The translations under genes and the position numbers were made by a program. This document shows positions 1 through 9,450 of a stretch of DNA of 64,000 nucleotides, piece by piece. The notes below the pieces were generated by a model. That model was not told the origin of the DNA. It saw only the letters and a list, made by a program, of their open reading frames with translations, and did no database searches. Position 1 is the first letter of the stretch; the number at the start of each line of letters is the position of its first letter. The DNA is from Lates calcarifer. Taxonomy: Eukaryota; Chordata; Actinopteri; Centropomidae. The DNA lies in assembly GCF_001640805.2 (NCBI RefSeq), contig NC_066835.1, positions 9,046,227 through 9,110,226 on the forward strand, in the 5' to 3' direction.

Positions 1-2036
1 GGAAGGAAGAAAACTGCAAGAAATAACTTTGGTTCAGGGACAGAAATCCCTTCATGAAATGCTCCGCCATCGTTGAGATTGCTCAAACGGTTGAGAACGA
101 CCAAGAAGTCTCTCCTTTCATGGTGCGTTTTAAAAGGCAAAAGGGACAAGGTAAAGCTATCTTTAACATGTGTTGCTTTTCATGATTGCATGAGTGTGTA
201 CTAACCGAGTCTGTGGCGTTGGAGAGATGAGATGGGGAGAGAGAGGGAGAGGAGTAGGGCGGGGAGAGAAGAGGGGATAATCAGTTAGAACACAATAAGC
301 ATTTTTAGAGTAAAACAGTCACAGAACAGAAACAATGTCATTTCCATCCATCTATACACTTGTTCAGTGTGCTAACATCTTGCTACAGCTCAGTGGAAAG
401 TGTTGTTTGCTTCTCATTATGTGGAAACAAGACTGAATGCCTCCATGTAGAAAATAATTATGCACAATAACCATGTTAGAGGTTAATAACCTCATGTTCG
501 AAGACAGCTGCAACTTCAGAGAATATTCAGTGTGAGATAGAAAGCTGTTTGTTTGTTCTGAGGGCCTCAACCTTCATCTAGGGCACAAAGAGCACATGAG
601 CGCGTAACTACACTCATCACCTGCGTGTGGAAATCCTGGACCAGTGTTTCTTTCATGACCGCATTGTTTATTTGTTGACAGTCTGCCTGCTGTGAAACAC
701 ATCTAAACCCATGTCTAAAAAGTCGACCCGTGGGCCATGTCTGCACTGTAAGTGTGAATCACAGCAAAGTGTCTACCTCTGTAACGTGAATCTCAGTGTT
801 CAATAGCATTCCAGATATTAAGGCCCCAGCTGCCAACAGGCCTGAACAGGTAGTGTATACCCTTGGGACAGGAATAGTTGGCCTGCTACTGCAAACAAGA
901 GCTACAGTATCTGTAATGGGGACTGTATGACATCTGTTACTGATGCTATGTCACCTCTCCTACAACATTATTAAAAGAGCATACAAGTGTGATAGGACTG
1001 TGGCTCAACTTTGACTTTCAGTCCAATTAGAAAAGTCTTATTCAGAATTATATATGAATACTGTTTCAATTGCGATCATCTGACAACTGTATCCTTCATT
1101 TGTGGCTGATGCTTGTATCTCACATCTACGTCTTGCTGCAGGTGTGCCCTCTCTGAATCTGGATCAGCTGGTCATGACTGGGTTTTGGCACAGCTGGGGA
1201 CCTCCCTATGAACTCTGACGTGTCGTGTCCAATTTGGACCACAAGGCGGCGCAGTTGGGCATTCAAGGTAACGAGAAGCTATTCATTTCCCTATATGACG
1301 AGCTATAATGATGAAAAAGATGCCTTCAACTTAAATGCACATATTAAGATATATGAATTTTGAATGGTTCTGTGATTTAAATGATGTTAAACTATATAAG
1401 TGTGAACTGTAAATAAGGTCAGAGGCTATTTAGCTTAAAAATATTAAAAATATTGAAATTTGATGTAAATTACTGTAATTTCTACTTAAGCTTTCATGAA
1501 TAGATTTGTCTCTTCAAAGAGGAGAATTTTTTTTTAAGTGGTGCCAAGTAGATGTTTGCACCCATGCCCACCAGGGGGAGACATCGCAGTTTCCTATGAT
1601 AAAGCCTCATTCCCTGGACGTCTGGATGGAACAATGTGTACAACGCCCCAGAAAGTTTTTCATCCTATGTCTAAGAGAAAATCCACATTTAGCCTATTTT
1701 TATAACTCCACATGCATTAAAAGCTTTGAAAAGACACTAGGGCGACTACTTCTACATCTCTTTCAAAGCGACAAAACTTTTTTTTCAGGAGTGCAACTTC
1801 TCCCTCTCGGAAACTAATCAAATGATAATAATTATATCCTTGGAAAAAGAAAAATGGAAGAATCCTCTGCATGAGCTCAATCCGTTGAGTTTAATTCAGC
1901 AGTGCTTAGAGCTGTCTTCAGGTTGACCCTTGATGTAAGTCCCAAAACAAAAGCCAAAAGCGCAAGATCCTCAAGCAGTGGGACCCGAGAAGAAAAAAAT
2001 ATCCATCACAGAAAAATAGCAGATATTCAAACTTAC
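1..2036 (-). other. col1a2 intron 1 (5' part)
   Basis: Sequence downstream of the exon 1 donor in the transcript. No Gly-X-Y coding stretch is visible on the minus strand. Mammalian COL1A2 exons 2 and 3 are only 11 and 15 bp, so a tiny exon here could escape notice. The intron holds a GA-rich tract (225-275) and two motifs resembling CTCF cores (1239-1252 and 1568-1581). Confidence 0.7.
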
Positions 2037-2106
2037 ATTGACATGATGCTAGGTATGAAGTTACTGCAAGCAGCAACAGAATCCGGGTATCCACAAAGCT
2101 GAGCAT
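2037..2106 (-). CDS. col1a2: col1a2 exon 1, coding part: signal peptide of collagen alpha-2(I)
   Basis: This exon encodes the start of the pro-alpha2 chain of type I collagen, which is secreted through the ER and joins two alpha1 chains in the fibrillar triple helix of skin, bone and tendon. From the ATG at 2106-2104 it reads MLSFVDTRILLLLAVTS followed by YLASCQ, nearly identical to the mammalian COL1A2 signal peptide (MLSFVDTR, a leucine-rich core, then a Cys-Gln end). The coding part is 70 bp and stops one base into a codon at a strong GTAAGT donor (2036-2031), matching my recollection of the human exon 1 boundary. Reading on past the donor gives a hydrophobic tail without Gly-X-Y repeats, which is intron. 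The following exons lie left of the window or are too small to recognise. Only this exon of a very large gene is present. The identification rests on the signal peptide, the splice phase, the 5' stem-loop and synteny with bet1. Confidence 0.95.
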
Positions 2107-2134
2107 GTCTAAGCAGACATGCAGACTCCTTGTG
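2092..2134 (-). promoter_or_regulatory. Collagen 5' stem-loop spanning the col1a2 start codon
   Basis: On the transcript strand an 8-bp perfect upper stem, GCATGTCT (2122-2115) with AGACATGC (2110-2103), closes a four-base loop (2114-2111). A lower stem pairs CACAAG (2134-2129) with TTTGTG (2097-2092), including one G-U pair, and the two stems are separated by an internal loop of six and five bases. The start codon lies in the 3' arm of the upper stem. The layout matches the 5' stem-loop known in vertebrate COL1A1, COL1A2 and COL3A1 mRNAs, which binds LARP6 and controls collagen translation and mRNA stability. Binding in this species is inferred. Confidence 0.9.
2109..2120 (-). promoter_or_regulatory. 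Upstream ORF 2 of col1a2 (Met-Ser-Ala-stop)
   Basis: ATG TCT GCT TAG on the minus strand sits inside the upper stem-loop and ends two bases before the main ATG. The mammalian COL1A2 leader also has a short upstream ORF in the same hairpin. It probably lowers or gates initiation at the main start. Confidence 0.75.
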
Positions 2135-2162
2135 CTGCTGAGCCCCTGTTTTTAAACCACCT

Positions 2163-2174
2163 TCAAGCAGGCAT
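2163..2174 (-). promoter_or_regulatory. Upstream ORF 1 of col1a2 (Met-Pro-Ala-stop)
   Basis: ATG CCT GCT TGA on the minus strand lies in the leader, 54 nt upstream of the second upstream ORF. It is the only other ATG between the predicted start site and the main start codon. It has the same length and frame structure as upstream ORF 2 (Met-X-Ala-stop). Confidence 0.6.
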
Positions 2175-2255
2175 ACAGTTGTGGTGACACGAGTAACTCC
2201 AAACTTAGCAGAAACCTGCTGCCGTGATGCTAGAATAATAAAGTTCTATCGGGCC

Positions 2256-2263
2256 TATTTATA
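2256..2263 (-). promoter_or_regulatory. TATA box of the col1a2 promoter
   Basis: The minus strand reads TATAAATA, a consensus TATA box, about 150 bp upstream of the col1a2 start codon. It places transcription start near 2232. Mammalian COL1A2 also has a TATA-containing promoter. Confidence 0.85.
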
Positions 2264-2700
2264 CGGCAGGAGGGTCCCTGGTCTGCGTGTCAAAAGTCAG
2301 CCCACCGGCCAATCGGAGAAGAGAAACTCAATCTGACTCCCATCCCTCTGCAGCTCACAGTCAGTCATGTGGTCCCCGCATCTCCCAGCCTCCTCTCCAC
2401 CAGAAACCGTTTGGCAAAGCTTTGGCGATGATGACGAGTGCAACGTTTTAATTAGATCCATTCTTTTTGAGGACGTGGACAGCGTCGAGGTTTAAAAAGG
2501 AGGAGAAGAAGGCCTACGTTTCCCCCCCTTTTCTTTAACGGGCTGCAGTGAATCCCGGAGTGTCAGTACTGAGATACTGAGGCGCCTGGCGTTCAACGTT
2601 GTGCGCAGTTTGGGTTTCGTGCGTAAAATGTGCCCGTTTTGGTGCGCGTCGATGGGCATCAGTTGGCACCAGGTGGGCCTGGGCCTCTCTCCTGCGTTGG
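2264..2700 (-). promoter_or_regulatory. GC-richer proximal region upstream of col1a2
   Basis: This stretch stands out from the AT-rich surroundings by its CpG dinucleotides, especially 2578-2655. It lies directly upstream of the col1a2 TATA box, where mammalian COL1A2 carries Sp1- and TGF-beta-responsive elements. I see no certain individual sites apart from the CCAAT box. Confidence 0.5.
2309..2313 (-). promoter_or_regulatory. Inverted CCAAT box (NF-Y type) of the col1a2 promoter
   Basis: ATTGG on the transcript strand lies 45 bp upstream of the TATA box, about 80 bp before the estimated start site. Mammalian COL1A2 has an inverted CCAAT box bound by CBF/NF-Y at essentially the same place, so position and orientation are conserved. 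The flanks are GC-rich. Confidence 0.75.
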
Positions 2701-3236
2701 ATTTTTTTTTAAGGAAAAATAAGTTTAAGAAACAGTTTAGGGTCATCTAGTAAATCGCTGTTGATCTGTTGTTGGAATTTGATTGGAATGGACCTGTAGG
2801 GTGTCGTTTTTACGCGCGGATTTATAGAAGAAAATATAACATCCAGCCTTATTTTTCATTGATTTTGAAAGTATTTTAGTGACAACTTTGCTATAATGTA
2901 GCCTGTTACTGCTACAAATATTCCTTATACTGTCAGGAAGATTTTGTGTCATATCTCTTGTTTTTTCCACACACAAGTGCCCTAAAAACCATTTCCAGCA
3001 GTTTCCCCTGCGTGTCAAAATAAAATTTGCCCTGTGTATTCCTCCATCTGATCTCTGTGTAACAGTTCAATATTGTGTTTTTTTGTAATCTGTTGAGAGT
3101 TTATGGATATTGAACAAAGCCAAAGCACTTTACTCAGCAAAAGCCTGTCAGTGGAATGCAGTGGTTCACATAGGACACACAAAAACTGAAATTCAGACTC
3201 ACAAAAGACAGGTGTGAAGGAGAGATCTAGTCTCAG

Positions 3237-3237
3237 C

Positions 3238-3275
<38 letters not shown>
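3237..3275. repeat. (CT)n microsatellite
   Basis: Nearly pure CT dinucleotides with one CTTT interruption. Confidence 0.9.
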
Positions 3276-5954
3276 GAGCAGCTCTTACCTGCCCACATGA
3301 CCAGACATGTCATCTACTCCAACAACACTCAGCGTGGCCCTCATACTACCTTATATTATACACCCACTGCCCATTCCAGTGAGTGAAGCACAAAGCATGA
3401 ATATTATCCTTTAAGTATTTTACAGAGAAATGTAGTGATTCACTCCATGTTTAAAGACTTGGTTGCTAAATAATTTATTTCATGGTTAACTGAGAACATC
3501 TACTGATAAGAAGACATTTAAGTCATTGTGGCACAGCAGGTGAAGCCTTGTGTCTTTGCATATATGAGTAAATAAGTTGAAGATCAATCATTTATATGGG
3601 AATTATCCCCTCAAATCATATACTGTTCTCTGTAAATGAGATTTCTTGAACCCTTTATCCACCAAAGAAAATACTTGTAATCCTTCATTGCAAGTTGAAT
3701 CACAGAGATGTACCTGATACCCTGATACCAAGAAGATTCATTTATTCAATAAACACAAAGGATTACCTTTGCCAAGCAAAATGTTTTAGGTGGAATGGAT
3801 AATTATCACCACTTCCCCTCTTTACTGAGCTTGGATGGACAATTTGCTGAACTTTTATACTGTATGTCATAATACATGTACTGCAGATCATACATGTCGA
3901 AAAGCTTGAGTCTGAATCATTCTATTTTATGCTAAACTTCTATATACAGCATGCTGTAGTAAAGGTATGTTTATTAGTGCTCATGAAGCCACTCAGAGTG
4001 AGCACAGAGCTGTTGTATGAGGTTACATCCTGACACTGTTCTCGTACAGTTTACTGATCCTATCTTGAAAAACTCAGATTTTCCTCCGACAGACAGGCTT
4101 GTTCTCTGTCCTCCCCCCTCTGTGTCATTGTTGGACGCTCCCCACAGCTTCACCTCAATTCTTCCCTGAGTTAAACTAGAGAGATAGAAGAAGAGAAAGA
4201 GGGAGGAGGAGGGGCAGGCGGGTGAGATGAAATGTGTTTTAAAGATGGCAGAGCTCCCACTCACTGCAGAGTTACATTCTCATGTTTGCTGAGGAGCCTT
4301 GAAGTAGCTGGAGAGACCAGACAGGCGGCGTAGGGAAATCAAAGATGGCTGCAAAGCTCCACATCATCAGGCTTTTTTCTCTTGATTCAACCACATTCCA
4401 CACGAAACAGTCAATTATGTGTTATCCCAGAAAAGAGCTGTGCTTTGTAGACATTCAGAAATATGATTATTTTTTTTTTAAATATTAGAAGATAAAGAAG
4501 TATGAAACATTTTTATTTAACTAACTAAATAAAATGGTCATGAACAGGGTAGAAGATACAACATTTAGCTTGAGTTTTAAAAGCAACCTCTATGCCAGGA
4601 AATAACTGCAAATGTTTCATTTTCAGTAGACCAACCCTCTGTTCCTTAAGAATATGAGGGTGTCCTGTGGGTTAGAACATTTATCACTGGGAGCAGACAG
4701 CTAGTTTAGGTTAACTGATGTGCCTGAAAACTCCAGACGTGGATTTGCTTCTTGACTGAAGGTCAGCAGTAACTATTGTTGCTGCTCCAGCCTCCTGCAG
4801 TGTGGCTGTTGGTGGATTCAAGTAAAAAATCTTAGCATTCAGATATGTTACACTGAGCTCTGAGGAAACAAAGCAATGCAAGAAATAAACAGTGTTCAGA
4901 GGCAAATTAAAAGCAAAGGCAACAAAGTGAAACATAACTGGATTATATTTCTATTCATCCCTTGATAAAAGTCCTTCAGCCATTTTGAATCCAACATCTT
5001 GCTCTTCTCCTCTTTTGTCTCCCATAGTGCTGCCAGCTGGGCCTGCAGACAGATTCCTCCAGATGTGCTGCGCTCCGATTGGCTGCCTGAGTTGTTTCCT
5101 CACTGGCCTCAGTCACTGCGTCTCATATTTCCATTCTGATGCAGAGGCAAACGCTAAGGATTATGGGTGGACCGGACTGTCTCATGTCAGGGGCGGCTGT
5201 CCACCTGTCAGCCAGCTGGTAAGGAAACAACACTCCTCAGTATAGATTCAAGTCTCTGAAACTCTATTTGGGATGTTTCTTCATTTTGTTGTTTGATTGA
5301 TGATGGTGAAGGAGAGCACTGTTTAACACATACATAGATGAATTAACATCCAGGGTGACATCCCATGGTGCAGCTGGGTCATCATCAGAGTAACTTTGTA
5401 CTGAGTTGTAATGACCCCTCCTGCTCAGATGATAAGGGTAACCAATATGTGACACAGCTTTGAGTATTAGATCCATACTGTGCACATTTCATTTACATGA
5501 AGTGGTGCTTGGATCTTAAAGGAACACACAAATGTAACCAACAGAGAGAGTTAACTTAAAATTAAAGTAATTTCCTTAAAGCACTTTTTAGGACAACCTG
5601 ATTCAGAGCAATGTAGCACCCCTTCCTCTGGATTTTAAAACATTCAGTATGTGTCTACGGTAAAATAAAGAGACTAGAATAGATACGTAGCCCACACACT
5701 CAGACACTGGCAGCCCTCTGTAGAGGAACCTGAGTGATGGAGAGAGAAAGAGAGAGTTAGTGATTAAAGAGGAGGAGCACACACACACACCTATAATCCT
5801 TTTACCGACTGAGGCAAAGAGAGAGAAGACAGAGATGAGAAAAGATTTTAAAAAATGGTTGAAGGAAGCACAGAGTGATGGATAAAAAGGTTCAGACACA
5901 CTGCCCTCTGTGACACTCACACACACAGATAGGCACTAATTAAACAGGGCAATG

Positions 5955-5958
5955 CACG

Positions 5959-5991
<33 letters not shown>
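5955..5991. repeat. (CA)n microsatellite
   Basis: Perfect CA run preceded by CACG units and followed by CATACATACTCACACACAC. Confidence 0.9.
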
Positions 5992-5996
<5 letters not shown>

Positions 5997-6304
5997 TACT
6001 CACACACACGTACATCAGCAGACATGCAGGGGCGGTTGAGGTTTTGAAATTACAGTCCTATATTCCAGGCAGCTTTTCTCTTTTTCTACTCTGAGCACTC
6101 GCAGCGAACTTTCCACGCAGGAACACTGCTGGAAAAAGTAGAAACTATGAAACTCAGCTTATCTGTGATAAAAAATGGATCTATTAAATAATGAAATTTT
6201 AACCTTTGGACCATAGGGTGAGGATTGAGAATTAGAAGTTGCAGAAGCTTTTCTTACAGTGTTTTCTCAGAGCTCTGGAGCCACCACATTGTGGCCCTGC
6301 TGAA

Positions 6305-6415
6305 AAGCTGGTTAGCTTAGCACAAAGACCTGAAGCAGAGGGAGAACAGCTAGCATGGTTCTGTTCAAAGGTAACAAAACTCGCCTATAACAGCACCTCC
6401 AAGCCTTAATGAATT
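6305..6415 (+). repeat. Teleost dispersed repeat, GGTTAGCTTAGC family
   Basis: The order GCTGGTTAGCTTAGCACAAA, GAACAGCTAGCATGG, CTGTTCAAAGGTAACAAAA and CAGCACCTCCAAGC matches a repeat seen throughout perch-like fish genomes. Other copies here are near 9.4, 19.2, 25.8 and 45.5 kb. Confidence 0.75.
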
Positions 6416-6539
6416 CACAGACCCATGTCACCTTGCAACCAATCCAGCAATCTTTTGTATAAACCATAGCTACTCTTTGTAATAGATATTCGCCAGTATT
6501 GCCCCAGAAAGTCATGTTTTCCCATCACAAGCACACTGC

Positions 6540-9360
6540 TCTATGCTGACAACTTGGCATGTGACATAAATGTGAACGTGCCTCTGTCTATGTGAGTAAT
6601 CAGTGAATAATGCCAAAATCACAGCACAGCCATTGTCTTTTAACTTTTGGTAATTTTGTCAGATGACGTCACATTTATTAAATCAGGAGTAGTGCAGAGC
6701 TGCAGCTTAGAAATGGCTTGGAGGTGATTTCTGATTAACAATTAATTAGTAGTCTTAGGGGGCTGCATCTCAACCACTATGCCATACTCCCCATAATCCC
6801 ATTGTCTGAAAAAAGAAACAGAAAAACAGAAAACCATCATCAAATCAGAACAAGAATTCAAATGTATTAAAATTTTATGTGAGTGAACACAGTGAATAGA
6901 AGCAAATGGATAAAGGGCGGAAACTGTCCATCACCAGGCAGGATGCAAATACAATGCAATGATGTCATGAATATGCCAAATAGCATATTATGTTATCTAG
7001 CAATATTTAGTGACTTTTCAAGCAGACTTAAACTATTTCCTCAATTCAACTTTGTCCTCAATTTCACATATTTACCACACATGGCTCGTATACTAAGTTT
7101 TGAGTTTTGTCTCGTTAAATCTGTATAATCTATGGTTATGTGCTGCTGCTGATATAGCCATAGATTTACAGGACAGACATGAGAGAAGAATAGACCCTCT
7201 TGTTTAACAGAAAATAATATTTTTTAATTTGTTTCCAGTTTTTCATTGAAGTGACTGTAGATGCAGTGACTGAGTGACACTTAAAGGGACACTACATAAT
7301 TTTTAGTGAACAATGACCATTGTGGATAAAGGTACACTGAACTTCCCTTCAATGCCCAACATTTCCAGTTACTTTATGCTAAAGCATACAGTTAACAGCC
7401 ATAAAGTCAGACTCAGTCTTAACTCAGTAATGCCAGTTACACAGCAGTAGCTCTCTTAAATTTGCTAACACTGGCCAACATTTGCACTGCGAGCTATTGG
7501 TCATATCAGGCCATGTTGTAGCAGTGAGAAACTGATTATTTGATATTAACATAGAAAGTCTTTACTGTATTTTTTATAAGTTGATAAGTAGTGGATCACT
7601 GCTCCTTCAGACAGTCAGTCAGCATAAAGTATAGTATAGAAAGTATAATATTTAACATACAGATTTATCCTTATCACAAATTTATTCTCTAAACCAAAGT
7701 TCGTCCCTGCTGTTTAGAGGAGAATCTGTGGCCTGTGCTGCTAGCACTTGTACGAGTGTTTAAATGCGATCAAAAAGGCAGGCTGAGTCAAAGAATTCAG
7801 CTCTCCTGTTGGCCCGACAGGCCTGTGCGCATATCAGCATGCTGAGGCCACCGGCATTATTCACCCTCCTGACTGACTGTGCAGCACCCAGGAAGGAAGG
7901 AACCGGGGGAGAACCAGTAAAAGACAGGCCGGGCTTTTTAAGGAGCACTCATTTACTTTAAGTGCTTCAAATTATACAACACTCCAGCCAAGTTTGTGAT
8001 GTGCCTATGTGTATGGAACGCCTTTTTCCCTCTTATTCCTGTTCTTCTCTTGCTTTTCCTGTTTTACCTCCTACCCAAATCTCATATCATTTCAGTGTCT
8101 TCCCCCTGCCTCCATCACCATCTCCGTCTTTGTGTCTCTTCCTCCTTGTCTGTCTCCGCTCCCTCAGGTTACCACATCTGCAGACTGTTTCCAGTGGAAT
8201 ATATTTCTCGAGCGTTTAGACTTTGGGGGGGGGGGGGGGCGGGGTTATTGTTGGTGTAATGTCAGCTTGGGAGTGGGTGCAGGGAGGGAGTGTGGGATAG
8301 GGGCAAGAGAGAGTATAAATATGTGTCAGGGAATACAAGCGAGTATGGTGGAGAAGATGAGTCAGAAGGAATAGTTCTTTTACTTGACAAAAGTTAAAGA
8401 AAATATCTTTTTTCTCAAACTGAAGCTCCAGTGAACAAGGCTTCTTGCAGCTTTCTTGTACTTTGGAGGACATATCAAAAATTGAAGCAGATACAATTGC
8501 CACCATAAGTCTTTCTGTCAATGAAAGAGCTGAAGTGATGTGAAAGAACATGAGAATCACAAAAAAGTAGAAGGCAAGAGGATGAAAGTCAAAGTAGGGA
8601 ACCTCCCTTGGCTGAGACTAACACATGGTTAGATTTGCCTGTGTGTCCACATGACTCACAGTCTGGTCAGCAAACGCATAATAAACGTGACAGAAATATC
8701 CCCACACAATGTCACCAGAGTCCATGGCAGGCAGTTAATTGCTAGATAGAGCTGAGCCGTGGTTTTAGAGAGGAAAAAAAAAGTCCAACTCATAGGAGTA
8801 GAGCCGGAGACAGTCTGTATATGTATTTTTTCTTTTAATGTCTTTTTTAAAAACATTTTTTGAAAGGCTACATAAATATGTAAGGGAGAGTTAAGTGAAG
8901 TCATTTGACAAGTTCAGTCCAGGTTTTGGTGAACATACACTTTGGAAACATACTGTAGATAAAGGAGAAAACTAATAATACATACATACATTTTTGCTTT
9001 GATTTTGTTTCATCAGCTTGTTAGTTTATTTTAATGAATGACAATGATCAACCTGCAGAAAATATCACAATTACTTTCAAAATGTCATCTGTTATCATTT
9101 ACATTTGCATGCAATTGTTAATTTGTTTACTGTTTAGAGACTGGCTGTCAATTGGGTATTTCTCATCATCCACCATGACTAATTATGGTGAGTTTATTTT
9201 AAGAATAGAATTTCATAGTTTCAGTGTAGGAATATACTTCACTGGTTTACAGTGGTTTATCCATAAATCAGTCTGTAAGAATTATATATAGTACATCAAC
9301 CACCAATAACAATAGCACATTATATCTTGATGGTTTACTTTACACAAAATCAGAAGAGTA
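6540..9360. other. Intergenic spacer, block 2
   Basis: No gene recognised. Includes a perfect CRE-like TGACGTCA (6664-6671), pyrimidine-rich sequence (8020-8170) and a 15-base G run (8225-8239). Overlapping frames at 7962-8560 are products of the low-complexity sequence. Confidence 0.6.
8225..8239. repeat. Homopolymer G run
   Basis: Fifteen G followed by CGGGG; capable of forming a G-quadruplex on the plus strand. Confidence 0.85.
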
Positions 9361-9450
9361 AAACAACTTATTGTGGCTAGGCAGATCTTTGGACAGAGCC
9401 ATGCTAGTTAGCTGACTCCTGTTTTCTGTCTTTATGCTATACTAATTACC
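9361..9450 (-). repeat. Teleost dispersed repeat, GGTTAGCTTAGC family (inverted fragment)
   Basis: On the minus strand it reads TATAGCATAAAGACAGAAAA, GTCAGCTAACTAGCATGGCT and CTGTCCAAAGATCTGCC, the core of the same family as at 6305-6415. Confidence 0.75.

Larger units (their letters stand above)
2107..2232 (-). other. col1a2: col1a2 5' untranslated region (TSS estimated)
   Basis: This is the predicted 5' UTR of about 126 nt, running from an estimated start site some 30 bp downstream of the TATA box to the ATG. The start site is inferred and could be off by several bases. The region carries two very short upstream ORFs and the 5' half of the collagen stem-loop. No donor/acceptor pair is needed to join it to the coding exon. 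Confidence 0.75.
2701..6300. other. Intergenic spacer, block 1
   Basis: No gene found. It contains a (CT)n tract (3237-3275), a GA/CA-rich zone (5730-5800) and a (CA)n tract (5955-5991). Open frames at 2743-3018, 3974-4264, 4985-5245 and 5603-5926 lack motifs and have no neighbours to splice to. Confidence 0.6.

Noticed and set aside
1186..1210. Possible small col1a2 exon on the minus strand reading Gly-Gly-Pro
   Set aside because: An AG precedes GGAGGTCCCCAG, but no GT donor of matching phase follows and the Gly-X-Y pattern does not continue.
1506..1817. 103-codon plus-strand frame in col1a2 intron 1
   Set aside because: Opposite strand to col1a2, no domain, no splice context, composition like the surrounding intron.
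1918..2036. Reading the col1a2 start frame on past 2037
   Set aside because: A strong GTAAGT donor at 2036-2031 ends the exon at the same codon phase as in human COL1A2; the continuation lacks collagen sequence and is intron.
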